49,499 nt of DNA from JANNRA01 sp031401035 (GTDB lineage: Bacteria; Desulfobacterota; Binatia; HRBIN30; CADEER01), in the NCBI GenBank assembly GCA_031401035.1, contig JANNRA010000200.1, positions 1-49,499 on the forward strand. Reading direction: 5' to 3'. The notes under the pieces are model-generated. The model was not told the DNA's origin. It made no database searches and saw only the letters and a program-made list of their open reading frames with translations. The stretch's first letter is position 1, and each line of letters opens with the position of its first letter. Below, piece after piece: positions 31,866 through 41,660 of the stretch. Position numbers and translations under genes: made by a program.

Positions 31866-32269
31866 CCACTATCGAACGATCATCACGTGACGTCGAGCGG
31901 CTGCTGGATCGGCCGGTCATGACCTTCGACCTGCCGGCGATCCTCGCCGAGATCAAAGAGGAACCCACCTGGCACTCCTCCAAGCGCAACGCCGTGACCC
32001 TGCTGAAGCAGCCGGGGTGGCGGGTGGTGCTCATCGCGTTGCAGGCCGGTACCGAGATCGCCTCGCATCGCACCAACAGTGCGGTCAGCCTGCACGCCCT
32101 GGAAGGCCTGCTGATGGTGCAGGTCGTCGGCGAGAAGACGTTCACCCTGGCGGCCGGTCAATTGGTCACCGTGAGCCCGGGACTGGAACATGCGCTACAG
32201 GCGCCGGTCGAATCGGCCTTTCTGCTGACCATCGCCGGGGACGCGACTCACCCGGCGGAGAACGAGTGA
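31862..32269 (+). CDS. Cupin-domain protein
   Basis: A 135-aa single-domain cupin. The first ~45 residues are an extension. The barrel follows with WRVVLIALQAGTEIASHRTN (cupin motif 1, with one His), SLHALEGLLMVQVV, FTLAAGQLVTVSPGLEHAL (cupin motif 2) and a closing SAFLLTIAGD strand. Such small cupins bind metals or small ligands and are often stress- or redox-linked. AAAGGGA precedes the ATG. Confidence 0.8.
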   Translation: MTTIERSSRDVERLLDRPVMTFDLPAILAEIKEEPTWHSSKRNAVTLLKQPGWRVVLIALQAGTEIASHRTNSAVSLHALEGLLMVQVVGEKTFTLAAGQLVTVSPGLEHALQAPVESAFLLTIAGDATHPAENE

Positions 32270-32285
32270 GTCGCTGCCGGCGTCC

Positions 32286-32687
32286 TCAGGCGCGCCTGTC
32301 CACGGACCGGAGGGCGCGCAGCGGGCGGCGCGGCGGCCCCAGCACGGGGACCGGGGCGCTGCGCAGGAGGGCCGCCCGCACGCTGTCAGCGTGGTAACCG
32401 AGCGTCTCGCACAAATTGAGGAACGAGAAATGATGCGTCACGTCGGACGAGGCGACCCACCAGTACGCGTCGCGATAGGCCAATTGCTGAAAGGCCTTGA
32501 CGCGGTGGGGATGAGCCAGATCATCGATCGCCTGTTCCAGGATCGCATGTGCCAACCGCGATGACGGTGTCCGGCTGAGGAAGGTCGACGGGCTGCAGAC
32601 GGCCTGCGCCGGTAGCAGAACGTCCGAGAGCAGGCGTTCCTCCCCGCGCGGCGCGAGCCCCTGCGTCCGGGCCGGCTCGGCGCTCAT
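32286..32687 (-). CDS. Small protein with FSF motif (paralogue A)
   Basis: A 133-aa protein with no named family that I can recall. A helical core runs LAHAILEQAIDDLAHP, RDAYWWVASSD, HHFSFLNLCETLGYHADSVRAALL. The same pattern occurs in the proteins at 37101 (AMAIIDRAAGDL, RTAYQWVAADD, WPFSFLSICHALELSASAFRDRLL) and 43353 (PFSFHVVCEILGLEPDAVRVALERL). Its start overlaps the stop of the hemerythrin gene by four bases, so the two form an operon. The aromatic [PH]FSF segment followed by xxCexLgl and a basic helix hints at a DNA- or protein-binding helical unit. Confidence 0.6.
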   Translation of the reverse strand: MSAEPARTQGLAPRGEERLLSDVLLPAQAVCSPSTFLSRTPSSRLAHAILEQAIDDLAHPHRVKAFQQLAYRDAYWWVASSDVTHHFSFLNLCETLGYHADSVRAALLRSAPVPVLGPPRRPLRALRSVDRRA

Positions 32688-33205
32688 GACGGTCCCGACA
32701 CACGCGGCGGCACGAGGGTCAGGGCGCGGCCGGCGCGGCTGTGCGCCGACGGCCAACGTCTGGCGCTGACACGAGCGACGCCCAGGCCCCGACCCACGGC
32801 TCGCGAGCCGTCTCCAGCGAGCAGCGCTTCGGCGGGTGCGAATAACTGTTGCGCGTCCTGCGCCACGTGATGCAGGTAGGCGCGCCGCAGCGCCGAGATC
32901 CAGGCCCGCCAGGCGACACTTCCAGGTCGCTGCTTGGTGACCGCCAGGGCGAGGATCTCGAGCTCCCGCAAGCCCCGCTCACAGTGCCCCAACGCCCCCG
33001 AGCACGGCGTCCGACGGCGCGCCTCCGCGACGTACAAAGCCGACCGATCGGCTTCAATGTGCGAGCGCAGCGCCATGTGGAGGAAGGGGAACAGGCGCGC
33101 CAGCGCCTGGGCGCCTCGCGCTGAGTCGATCGCCTCGAAGAGCATGTCGAGTTGGCGGTGTTCCGCGTACAGGGACTGCAAGACGTGCTGGTTGTGTTTT
33201 GGCAC
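32684..33205 (-). CDS. Hemerythrin-like HHE-domain protein
   Basis: A 173-aa four-helix-bundle protein. Likely metal ligands are H16 (YAEHRQLD), H49 (LRSHIEADRS), H73 (ALGHCERGL) and H112/H113 (YLHHVAQDAQQLF). The C-terminal ~45 residues are unrelated, basic and probably disordered. Hemerythrin-like proteins bind O2 or NO or sense redox state. GTG 33205 is the likely start; the sigma-54 -12 element is only 14 bp upstream, so the mRNA would be almost leaderless. It is coupled to the FSF protein downstream. Confidence 0.75.
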   Translation of the reverse strand: MPKHNQHVLQSLYAEHRQLDMLFEAIDSARGAQALARLFPFLHMALRSHIEADRSALYVAEARRRTPCSGALGHCERGLRELEILALAVTKQRPGSVAWRAWISALRRAYLHHVAQDAQQLFAPAEALLAGDGSRAVGRGLGVARVSARRWPSAHSRAGRALTLVPPRVSGPS

Positions 33206-33218
33206 GAGCCGCTCGGAT

Positions 33219-33235
33219 GCAACTGCCGTGCCCTG
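33219..33235 (-). promoter_or_regulatory. Sigma-54 promoter of the hemerythrin operon
   Basis: On the minus strand AGGGCACGGCAGTTGCA has GGCACG and TTGCA in the correct 12-bp register. The -24 element is 61 bp from the centre of the enhancer-like site at 33289. Confidence 0.8.
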
Positions 33236-33288
33236 CGGCGCCGATCCTCATACCCAGTCGAATCGCGCCTCTCTCACGTAGCGCGGGG

Positions 33289-33300
33289 GTAACTCTTACA
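33289..33300. promoter_or_regulatory. Shared enhancer site between divergent sigma-54 promoters
   Basis: GTAACTCTTACA lies almost exactly midway between the minus-strand promoter (-24 at 33233, 61 bp away) and the plus-strand promoter (-24 at 33353, 59 bp away). This symmetry is hard to explain other than by one activator site serving both directions. Confidence 0.72.
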
Positions 33301-33350
33301 GCATCGCGGCTTGGGGACGGGCCACACGTCGCGGGGCCCGCCGGATGCGG

Positions 33351-33367
33351 CTGGTAAGTCGCTTGCT
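33351..33367 (+). promoter_or_regulatory. Sigma-54 promoter, plus strand
   Basis: CTGGTAAGTCGCTTGCT has GG at 33353, GC at 33365 and a perfect TTGCT -12 element. It drives the short frame at 33401. Confidence 0.78.
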
Positions 33368-33400
33368 CATCCACAAGTCAACAACCGGAGGGGCACCAAG

Positions 33401-33571
33401 ATGATGGCCAGCAAGCAAACGAAGAAGACCGGACGTCGGATCGCTCGAGGCCGATCATACCCGTCTGAGCAAGGTCCTCGGTGCCATGCACTCGGCCGGG
33501 GGGCACGCGCTGGTTCAGCTCGTCTCCCCTCGTCGCACCTGCCACACCCTGCACTCATACTCGCGCGGTAA
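33401..33571 (+). CDS. Small basic protein, possibly truncated
   Basis: A 56-aa frame starting MMASKQTKKTGRRIARGR, with GGAGGGG upstream and a good sigma-54 promoter. The first 18 residues look like a real nucleic-acid-binding tail; the rest has an odd composition. The neighbouring frame continues in a more protein-like way (ADHTRLSKVLGAM), so a frameshift soon after residue 18 is likely. The gene is probably a relic whose promoter survives. Confidence 0.4.
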   Translation: MMASKQTKKTGRRIARGRSYPSEQGPRCHALGRGARAGSARLPSSHLPHPALILAR

Positions 33572-33579
33572 CTCCTACA
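33568..33579 (+). promoter_or_regulatory. Orphan enhancer-like site
   Basis: GTAACTCCTACA is identical to the site at 37019. No -24/-12 promoter follows; instead, 21 bp on, the last codons of an FSF-family gene appear. A deletion seems to have joined the site to the gene's 3' end. Confidence 0.55.
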
Positions 33580-33600
33580 ATCGCACGCGCCTCAGAAGTC

Positions 33601-33672
33601 CACCTGCAATCGGCGCTGCGCGAGCGGCTCTTCGACGTGCGGCCGGTGGGCGAGGCGCGGGCGGCGGCGTGA
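33601..33672 (+). pseudogene. 3' relic of an FSF-family gene
   Basis: The last ~23 codons read LQSALRERLFDVRPVGEARAAA then stop, matching the end of the protein at 37101 (SAFRDRLLDVRPAREAREAA then stop). Everything upstream of this, including the FSF motif, is gone. Confidence 0.65.
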
Positions 33673-33680
33673 GAGGTCGG

Positions 33681-34742
33681 CTACTGCTGCCTCGGCAGCT
33701 CGACGCTGAACACGCACCCGGTGCCGGGCAGATTGCGCACCTGAATGGTTCCCCCGCATGCCTCTACCGCCTGTCGGCTGATCGCCAGCCCGAGGCCGAG
33801 CCCGCCCTGCTTCTGACCACGCTGCTCGAAGACGCGGAACAACTCCTCGGCGTCGCCGCTTGGCAGCCCGCCGCACTGGTCCTGGACCTCGATCCGCACC
33901 CGCTCGTCGGTAGTGAAGGTCTGCAGCGACACGTGACCGTCCGGACGAGTGAACTTGACGGCGTTCTGGAGCAGGTTCTCGAGGGCCGAGACGAGCATGT
34001 GCGCGTCGGCGTCGATCATGACGTCGGACGCGACGGGCCCGATCGAAAACTGGAGGCCGCGCTTCTGCGCTTCCAGCGCCGCGGTGATGGACACCTCCTC
34101 GACGAGCTGTGCGACTGAGAGCCGGGCGCTGTCGTGCAAGCCCGCCTTGAGGCGCACGTCGACGAGGGAGCGATCAATGAGCTCGCGCATCCGCCCCAGG
34201 CCGCGATCCATGCTGTTGCTGGTGCGGCCCGTAGTCCCGACCGCACCTGTCTTCAACACCTCGAAGGCGAGGGTGACTGCGTTCAGCGCGTTGCGCAGCT
34301 CGTGGACAACAAAGCCCAACTGTGCGGCGCCCTCTTCGGAGACGGCCAGCGCTCGCTGACGTCCGAATTGAGCGACCGCGGAGGCGATCGCGCCGTCCAG
34401 GCACTTGTTCAGTGTCTTGAACTCGCTGTTGCTGATCGAGACGCGGTCCTCGTCGGCGATCTCGGTGATTGACTGGCAGAGGCCTCCGTAGTCATGGACC
34501 ACCTGCCCGACCGTCAGCCCCATACGCGACAGGGCGTCGCCATGTCGCGCGGCGCCCGCGTCGATCTCCACCTCCCCGGCGTCAGAGCCGGCGCGCAGCA
34601 TGACGATCAACTGGGTCAGAAAGAGCGGGATTCCGTGCTCCAGTTCCGTCGTGCTGGCGCGCGGCGCCGGTCGATCGGCGATCTTCGACCTGGTGCGGTC
34701 GACGATCTTTTCGCGGTTCTCAGTCAGGAAGTCGTACAGCAT
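33681..34742 (-). CDS. Soluble sensor histidine kinase with RsbRD-like N-terminus
   Basis: A 353-aa kinase without transmembrane segments. The N-terminal ~130 residues (NREKIVDRTRSKIADR, LFLTQLIVMLRAG, RMGLTVGQVVHDYGGL) resemble the helical RsbR/RsbRD sensory domain. HisKA follows with FVVHELRNALN (H147), then HATPase with LENLLQNAVKF, a DQCGGLP G1-type box and GLGLGLAISRQAVEACGG. It probably senses a cytoplasmic signal. GGAG lies 8-10 bases before the ATG. It is transcribed away from the DUF748 gene's end. Confidence 0.85.
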   Translation of the reverse strand: MLYDFLTENREKIVDRTRSKIADRPAPRASTTELEHGIPLFLTQLIVMLRAGSDAGEVEIDAGAARHGDALSRMGLTVGQVVHDYGGLCQSITEIADEDRVSISNSEFKTLNKCLDGAIASAVAQFGRQRALAVSEEGAAQLGFVVHELRNALNAVTLAFEVLKTGAVGTTGRTSNSMDRGLGRMRELIDRSLVDVRLKAGLHDSARLSVAQLVEEVSITAALEAQKRGLQFSIGPVASDVMIDADAHMLVSALENLLQNAVKFTRPDGHVSLQTFTTDERVRIEVQDQCGGLPSGDAEELFRVFEQRGQKQGGLGLGLAISRQAVEACGGTIQVRNLPGTGCVFSVELPRQQ

Positions 34743-34762
34743 GGTCGCGCTCCAGCTCGTAC

Positions 34763-34805
34763 AGCAAGCGTAGGGCCTCTGGCTACGGCTGGCTGTATGA
34801 GAGAC
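34763..34805 (-). promoter_or_regulatory. Possible sigma-54 promoter and site before the RsbRD-type kinase
   Basis: On the minus strand GAGGCCCTACGCTTGCT (34763-34779) keeps GG and GC in register with TTGCT. GTCTCTCATACA (34794-34805) matches the enhancer motif at 9 of 12 positions, but its distance to the -24 (about 23 bp) is much shorter than at the other sites. The call is weak. Confidence 0.35.
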
Positions 34806-34832
34806 GTCGTCGCGCCGTCCGGGGTGACGAAA

Positions 34833-36491
34833 TCAGTCCGGCTCGGTGCCGACCACGGTCGCCGAGCGCGTTCCCATGGAGGCGTGCTCCAGGCCGGGGA
34901 CGATGGCGCGGAAGAAGGCGTTGCGGACCAGGTTCACGGCGATCTCCCAGGCACTCAGGTCAGGGGAGTTGCTGTTTCCGGTGACGCGCGCCTGCGTGGC
35001 GGTCTGATCGTTGCGATTCTCCAGCAGGCCCGCCACGCCGCCCACCACCCCCTCGTAGAGCTGCTGGCCGAGGCCCTCGCCGCGATCCTGCCGTCGGTCA
35101 TAGACGTCGACGTCGGCGAACAGCGGCTTGATGTAGCCGTCGATCCGCCCGCGCGTCAGGTACAGCTCGGAGAAGAACGAAAAGCGCCCGCCGACGACGT
35201 CGAAGTCGCCGCGGGCTCGGAACAGATCGTTCATGGCGCGCATGTCGGTGTCGCGGATCTGCACGGCGACGTTCACGTCCGGGGCCTGCCGGTCGGGCAC
35301 GAACGAGGCCCACAGCTCACTGCGGCCCGAGCCCATGAAGCGGCCGTCGAGCATGGTCCAGCCGCGGCCGCTGGCCATCTGGTTGGACACGTTCAGCAGA
35401 CGGATGTCGGCGCGATCGAAGAACACCCGGTACTCCGGGAGCGCGCTGGGATCGACGACGCCCAGGGCCGCATTCGACAGGTGCAGCGCTTCGATATCGA
35501 GGCGCAGCGACGGTTCGTTCGCCAGCTCCACGGTCGCCTCGGCCAGCCGCGCCGCGCGCTGCGTCGCCGCGCGCGCCGTATCGGGGGCATGGATGTAGTC
35601 CATGGTCAGGCCGTCGATAGTGGCCGAACGCAGTCGCACATGTTGCCCCGCGTGCGTCGACTCCACCTCGCCCGCGGCGGCCAGCACCCCGCCGCGCAGC
35701 CGCAGGGCGACGTCGTCGGCCACCGGGCCGAGGCGCTGCAGCGGCACCCGCGCCAGCTCGATGTCGGCCCGCACGGCCGGGCCCGGGCTGGCGAGGAAGT
35801 CGGCCGCGCCGTCGACCGCCAGCCGCCCGGTCTCGAACAGCGCCGCGCGGACGCGAAAGGGTGAGGGGAAGGTGCCGGGGTCGCTGCGGACGTTGCGGAT
35901 ATTCGAGGCCGTCAGTTCGAACTGGCTGAGGGTCAGTGGACGCTGCGGATCGTCGACGTACGTCAGCGCACCGTCGGTGATGCGCACCGCGTCGAACTTC
36001 AGCGGGTAGATCGACTGGATCGCGTCCTGCCAACCCTTGTCCTGCACCGCCAGGGCGTCGTCGGCCTCGGCGACCACCTGGCGCCGGTCGATGTGCAGGC
36101 GTGGGCTGGCGACGTGCAGGTCGGCGACCAGGCGCAGCGCCAGCAGCGCCCGCCAGTGCACACCGGCGGTCATGCGGCTCAGCTCCACGACCGGCGGGTC
36201 GGGATGGGCGTTCTGACGCACCGACAGGTCGATGAGCGACAGCGCGAGGCTGAACGGCCGCAACTCGACGGCCGGCAGGCTTACGGTGTAGCCCTCCAAG
36301 CTGGCGTTCAAGTTCGCCTCCAGATACCGGCGCAGCGGTTCGTTCACCAGGCGCACGGCGATGAACAGCGTGGCGACCAACAGGGCCGCCGTCGCGGCGC
36401 CGACCATCCACGGCCGCAGCCGCCCGCGCGTCGCACTCGGCGCCTGAACGGATATCACCCTCTCTCCGCGGCATCGCTCACGCTCAGGCAT
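34833..36491 (-). CDS. DUF748 (AsmA-like) envelope protein
   Basis: About 552 aa: an N-terminal membrane anchor (WMVGAATAALLVATLFIAV), the typical NEPLRRYLEANLNASLEGY start of the exported part, then long beta-rich repeats (LRPFSLALSLIDLSV, AVRITDGALTYVDD, FELTASNIRN). The conserved DUF748 end has FDVVGGRFSFFSELYLTRGRIDGYIKPLFADVDVYD. DUF748 proteins belong to the AsmA/TAM-like group linked to lipid transport across the periplasm. A start at codon 12 (GTG) would place the anchor closer to the N-terminus and is possible. Confidence 0.8.
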   Translation of the reverse strand: MPERERCRGERVISVQAPSATRGRLRPWMVGAATAALLVATLFIAVRLVNEPLRRYLEANLNASLEGYTVSLPAVELRPFSLALSLIDLSVRQNAHPDPPVVELSRMTAGVHWRALLALRLVADLHVASPRLHIDRRQVVAEADDALAVQDKGWQDAIQSIYPLKFDAVRITDGALTYVDDPQRPLTLSQFELTASNIRNVRSDPGTFPSPFRVRAALFETGRLAVDGAADFLASPGPAVRADIELARVPLQRLGPVADDVALRLRGGVLAAAGEVESTHAGQHVRLRSATIDGLTMDYIHAPDTARAATQRAARLAEATVELANEPSLRLDIEALHLSNAALGVVDPSALPEYRVFFDRADIRLLNVSNQMASGRGWTMLDGRFMGSGRSELWASFVPDRQAPDVNVAVQIRDTDMRAMNDLFRARGDFDVVGGRFSFFSELYLTRGRIDGYIKPLFADVDVYDRRQDRGEGLGQQLYEGVVGGVAGLLENRNDQTATQARVTGNSNSPDLSAWEIAVNLVRNAFFRAIVPGLEHASMGTRSATVVGTEPD

Positions 36492-36569
36492 CGAGCGAAA
36501 GCGATGCCAGGCGCGTCCGCCTTGATGACGATGACCAACCCGCCGGAGTTGAGGGCGGACCGGAAAATG

Positions 36570-36772
36570 TTACGTGCGCCGGGTGCGTCGCGCGTCGGCG
36601 AGGAAGTCGGCGATCCCCTCCAATTGACCGCGCCGTCGACGCGGATGCCGATGCAGCCGTCCGGACCGACGTACGGCGGTCGGAAGAAGCGCTCCGGCTC
36701 GGCCTCGACGAGCATCTCCTGCACGCCTTCCGGCGCCCGGCACCAGAGGGCGCCGCGCCTCGCCGTGAGGCC
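36570..36772 (-). pseudogene. MmcQ/YjbR-like protein, C-terminal fragment
   Basis: On the minus strand ALWCRAPEGVQEMLVEAEPERFFRPPYVGPDGC and IRVDGAVNW, then after a one-base shift GIADFLADARRTRR with a stop, match the C-terminal half of MmcQ/YjbR (double-wing) proteins. The N-terminal half is absent, and the fragment abuts a kinase relic on the other strand at about 36773. Confidence 0.7.
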
Positions 36773-36774
36773 CG

Positions 36775-37022
36775 CGGGCGGACGCGATGGCGGCGCTGGG
36801 CACAGCCGTCCTCGACCTGCTGCGCCAGGCCGTCGCCAGGGCTGCCGACCGAAGTACCATCCTGCTGAACCTGTCGCAGCGGGACGCACATGCGCTGCTC
36901 AGCATCGCCGACGCCCGCCTGGATGCGGCGGCGCTTCAGTGGCCACCGTCTGCCTGGCGCAGACTGGCTTGACCTGCCTGCTGACCCCCGCAGGGGACAT
37001 CGAGATCCTGGTTCCCCTGTAA
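36775..37022 (+). pseudogene. 3' relic of a kinase-like gene (paralogue of 27548-28165)
   Basis: ADAMAALGTAVLDLLRQAVARA, STILLNLSQRDAHALLSIADARLDAAAL and, after a one-base shift near 36930, CLAQTGLTCLLTPAGDIEILVPL with a stop match the last third of the protein encoded at 27548 (ILLELLHEALARADARSTIV, HALLAIADARLDSAAL, TCRLTPGGGVEMQLPL). The H-box half is missing. The regulatory segment after the stop is also shared between the two loci. Confidence 0.75.
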
Positions 37023-37030
37023 CTCCTACA
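37019..37030 (+). promoter_or_regulatory. Candidate enhancer site, GTA-N5-TACA
   Basis: GTAACTCCTACA overlaps the relic's stop codon, as the site at 28162 overlaps the stop of the intact paralogue. Its centre is 50 bp before the -24 element. Confidence 0.65.
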
Positions 37031-37071
37031 CGGCACCATCCCGGCGCCTCGGTCCGCGTTGGGAACGGCGG

Positions 37072-37088
37072 CTGGCCCGATTCTTCCT
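37072..37088 (+). promoter_or_regulatory. Probable sigma-54 promoter of FSF gene B
   Basis: CTGGCCCGATTCTTCCT keeps the 12-bp register, with TTCCT in place of TTGCW, and lies 13 bp before ATG 37101. It is the duplicate of the element at 28216. Confidence 0.5.
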
Positions 37089-37100
37089 AAACCGCTCCGC

Positions 37101-37457
37101 ATGTCTGCCATCGACGCGGCCCACCTGAACGCCTTTCCGGAAGAGCTGTTGCCACCGTCCGTCCTGCACCCGATCCAGTTCCAGGAGATCTGGGGCGGCG
37201 TGCGGGGCTCGCCCGAGCGCGAACTGGCTATGGCCATCATCGACCGCGCCGCCGGCGACTTGCAGTCGTATCGGCATGCCACGCACCGGCGGCACCAGAA
37301 CCTCTACCGCACGGCGTACCAGTGGGTCGCCGCCGACGACTGCTCGTGGCCGTTCTCCTTCCTGTCGATCTGTCACGCGTTGGAGCTCTCGGCGTCAGCT
37401 TTTCGCGATCGCCTCCTCGACGTGCGACCGGCGCGCGAGGCGCGCGAGGCCGCGTAG
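37101..37457 (+). CDS. Small protein with FSF motif (paralogue B)
   Basis: A 118-aa protein of the same unnamed family as those at 32286 and 43353. It has LLPPSVLHPIQFQEIW, a helix ELAMAIIDRAAGDLQ, YRTAYQWVAADD, then WPFSFLSICHALELSASAFRDRLLDVRP and a short basic/acidic tail. The PFSF-xxxC-xxL-L pattern is the most conserved part. The next gene starts three bases after its stop, suggesting an operon. Confidence 0.65.
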   Translation: MSAIDAAHLNAFPEELLPPSVLHPIQFQEIWGGVRGSPERELAMAIIDRAAGDLQSYRHATHRRHQNLYRTAYQWVAADDCSWPFSFLSICHALELSASAFRDRLLDVRPAREAREAA

Positions 37458-37460
37458 GCG

Positions 37461-38228
37461 ATGCGCGCCCTCCTTGGCGGGCTGTCGCTGCTGATCGCAC
37501 TGCTCGACGGGCGGGTCGCCGGCGCCGAGTCGGGCCAACCGATCACGCTGCACTGGTTGGAAGGAGACGTCGCCGGCGCCACGACGATCTGGACTGCCGA
37601 CGGCAAGCGCGTGTTGGGGTTCATCGCCTATCGGCAACACCGCGTTGGCGACACCCTGACGGTCGAACGCACGGCCCACTTCAGCGACGGATCGACGGAC
37701 ACGGACGAGGCCACCGTGCGCGTGGGAGCGCGACTCGAGTCGATTTCGGGCCGATCGATCATCCGCGACGTCAAAGGCAAGCCCCTGGTCGACGTCCGCA
37801 TCGACATCGCCGGGCAACGCTTGCGCGGGTTCTACGTCGACGAGGACCGCGAGCGGCACGAAGTCGACGACGAGGTCGACATTGGACCCGGCACCTACTG
37901 GGGACCGCTGTTCAACCTGGTGGTCAAGAACTTCGACGCCAACGCCACGGATGGACGGCTGGTCATCCAATCGGTGCTGGCGACCCCCAAGCCGCGGGTC
38001 ATCGATATGGAGCTGACGCGCGAGGGCACGGCGACGCTGCGGCGCACCGGCGGAGCAGTCGACGCGCATAGGCTGGTGATGCTGCCGACCGTCAACTTCC
38101 TCATCGACCCGATCCTGCAACGCCTGGCCCCGAAGACCGAGTTCTTCGTCACCGACGGTGCCCCGCCCGCCCTGGCGCGCTTCGACGGGCCGCGCAACTA
38201 CGCCGGCAAAGTGATCCGCATCGAGTAG
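37461..38228 (+). CDS. Secreted protein of unknown function
   Basis: A 255-aa exported protein: a signal peptide (ALLGGLSLLIALLDGRVAGA), then a beta-rich domain with DGKRVLGFIAYRQHRVGDT, RTAHFSDGSTDTDEATVR, the basic/acidic alternation KGKPLVDVRIDIAG and a conserved-looking end, LPTVNFLIDPILQRLAPKTEFFV with DGPRNYAGKVIRIE. I do not know the family's role. It lies three bases after the FSF gene and converges on cysS. Confidence 0.65.
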   Translation: MRALLGGLSLLIALLDGRVAGAESGQPITLHWLEGDVAGATTIWTADGKRVLGFIAYRQHRVGDTLTVERTAHFSDGSTDTDEATVRVGARLESISGRSIIRDVKGKPLVDVRIDIAGQRLRGFYVDEDRERHEVDDEVDIGPGTYWGPLFNLVVKNFDANATDGRLVIQSVLATPKPRVIDMELTREGTATLRRTGGAVDAHRLVMLPTVNFLIDPILQRLAPKTEFFVTDGAPPALARFDGPRNYAGKVIRIE

Positions 38229-38257
38229 GTCGGTGCGGCGCGCTGAGACCGTGCCTT

Positions 38258-39681
38258 CTAGCGCTCGAGTTTCCAGGTGGTGCCGGCGGCGCCATCCTCG
38301 AGCACCACGCCCTGCCCCTTGAGCTCGTCGCGAATGGCGTCGGCGCGCGTGAAGTCGCGGCCCTTGCGGGCCGCGTTGCGCTCGCCGATCAGCCGTTCGA
38401 TGTCGGCCGGCGACAGCGCCCCGCCCGCGAGGCCGCGCGCCTTGTCGCGCGCCAGGAAGGCGCGCGCGTCCTGGCCACCGACGCCGAGCACGCCGGTCAT
38501 CGTCGCCATCGCGGCGCGGACGCCGGCGGCCTGCGTCCACTCGCCGGCGTCGGCGTGCCGGTTCAGGGCCCGCATGGCATCGAACAGCGTCGCCAGGCCG
38601 CGCGCGGTGTTGAAGTCGTCGTCCATGCCGTCGCGGAAGTCGGCCAGGATGGCGTCGCGCACCGCTGCATCGGCCGCCGCCGGCGTCGCCGCCAACGCCG
38701 CGTCGGCGCGCGCCAGCGACTCGTAGACGCGGTCGAGCGTGCGGCGCGTCTCGAGCAGGCGGTCGGGCTGAAAGTCGAGGGGGCCGCGGTAATGCGTGCC
38801 GAGCACCAGCAGGCGCAGCGCCTCGCCGCCGACCTGACTCGCCGCATCGGCCACCGTCCAGACGTTGCCGAGCGACTTCGACATCTTCTCGGTGCCGAGT
38901 GTGACCATGCCGTTGTGGAGCCAGTAGCGCGCCAACTGGCAGCCGCGGGCGCCCTCGCTCTGGGCGATCTCGTTCTCGTGGTGCGGAAAAATGAGGTCGT
39001 TGCCGCCGCCGTGGATGTCGAACGGCTGGCCCAGGTACTTGCTCGCCATCGCCGAACACTCGATGTGCCAGCCCGGGCGGCCGGGGCCCCACGGACTGTC
39101 CCAGGCGGGCTCGCCCGGCTTGCTCGCCTTCCAGAGGGCGAAGTCCATTGGGTGGCGTTTGACCTCGTCGACCTCGACGCGCGCGCCGGCCTGCATGTCC
39201 TCAAGGCGGCGGCCGGAGAGCTGGCCGTACGACGGCAGCTTGTCGACGGCGAAGTAGACGTCGCCGCGCGCCGGATAGGCGAGACCCTTCGCCTCCAGCT
39301 CGCCGATCAGCGCGATCATCTCGGCGATGTGCTCGGTCGCCTTCGGCTCGACCTGCGGCGCGGCGCAGCCGAGCAACTGCATGTCCTCGCGGAAGCTGGT
39401 GATGTTCGCCTCCGAGACCTCCTTCGCCGTCAGGCCCCGCTCGCGGCCGCGCTGGATGATCTTGTCGTCGACGTCGGTGAAGTTGCGCACGAACAGCACC
39501 TCGTAACCGAGGAACTGCAGGTAGCGGTACATCACGTCGAAGCACACCAACGCGCGCGCATGGCCGATGTGCGAGCGGTCGTAGACGGTGACGCCGCACA
39601 CGTACATGCCCACCCGCGGCGGATGCAGCGGCGTGAACACCTCGACGCGGCCGCTGAGGGTGTTGTGGACGCGCAGGGCCA

Positions 39682-39682
<1 letters not shown>
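38258..39682 (-). CDS. cysS: Cysteinyl-tRNA synthetase
   Basis: A 474-aa class I synthetase of normal length. The zinc-site Cys is in MYVCGVTVYD (C29), the HIGH motif is SHIGHAR (38-41), further zinc ligands lie in HIECSAM and FPHHENEIAQSE, and KMSKSLGN (K266) is the second signature. The C-terminal helical anticodon domain ends with FTRADAIRDELKGQGVVLEDGAAGTTWKL. It charges tRNA-Cys. GTG 39682 overlaps the acs stop codon by one base, so it is probably translated from the acs message. Confidence 0.95.
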
Positions 39683-41628
<1,946 letters not shown>

Positions 41629-41660
41629 GGACAGTTCCTCGGGGCGGCGCGCCCCGCGGG

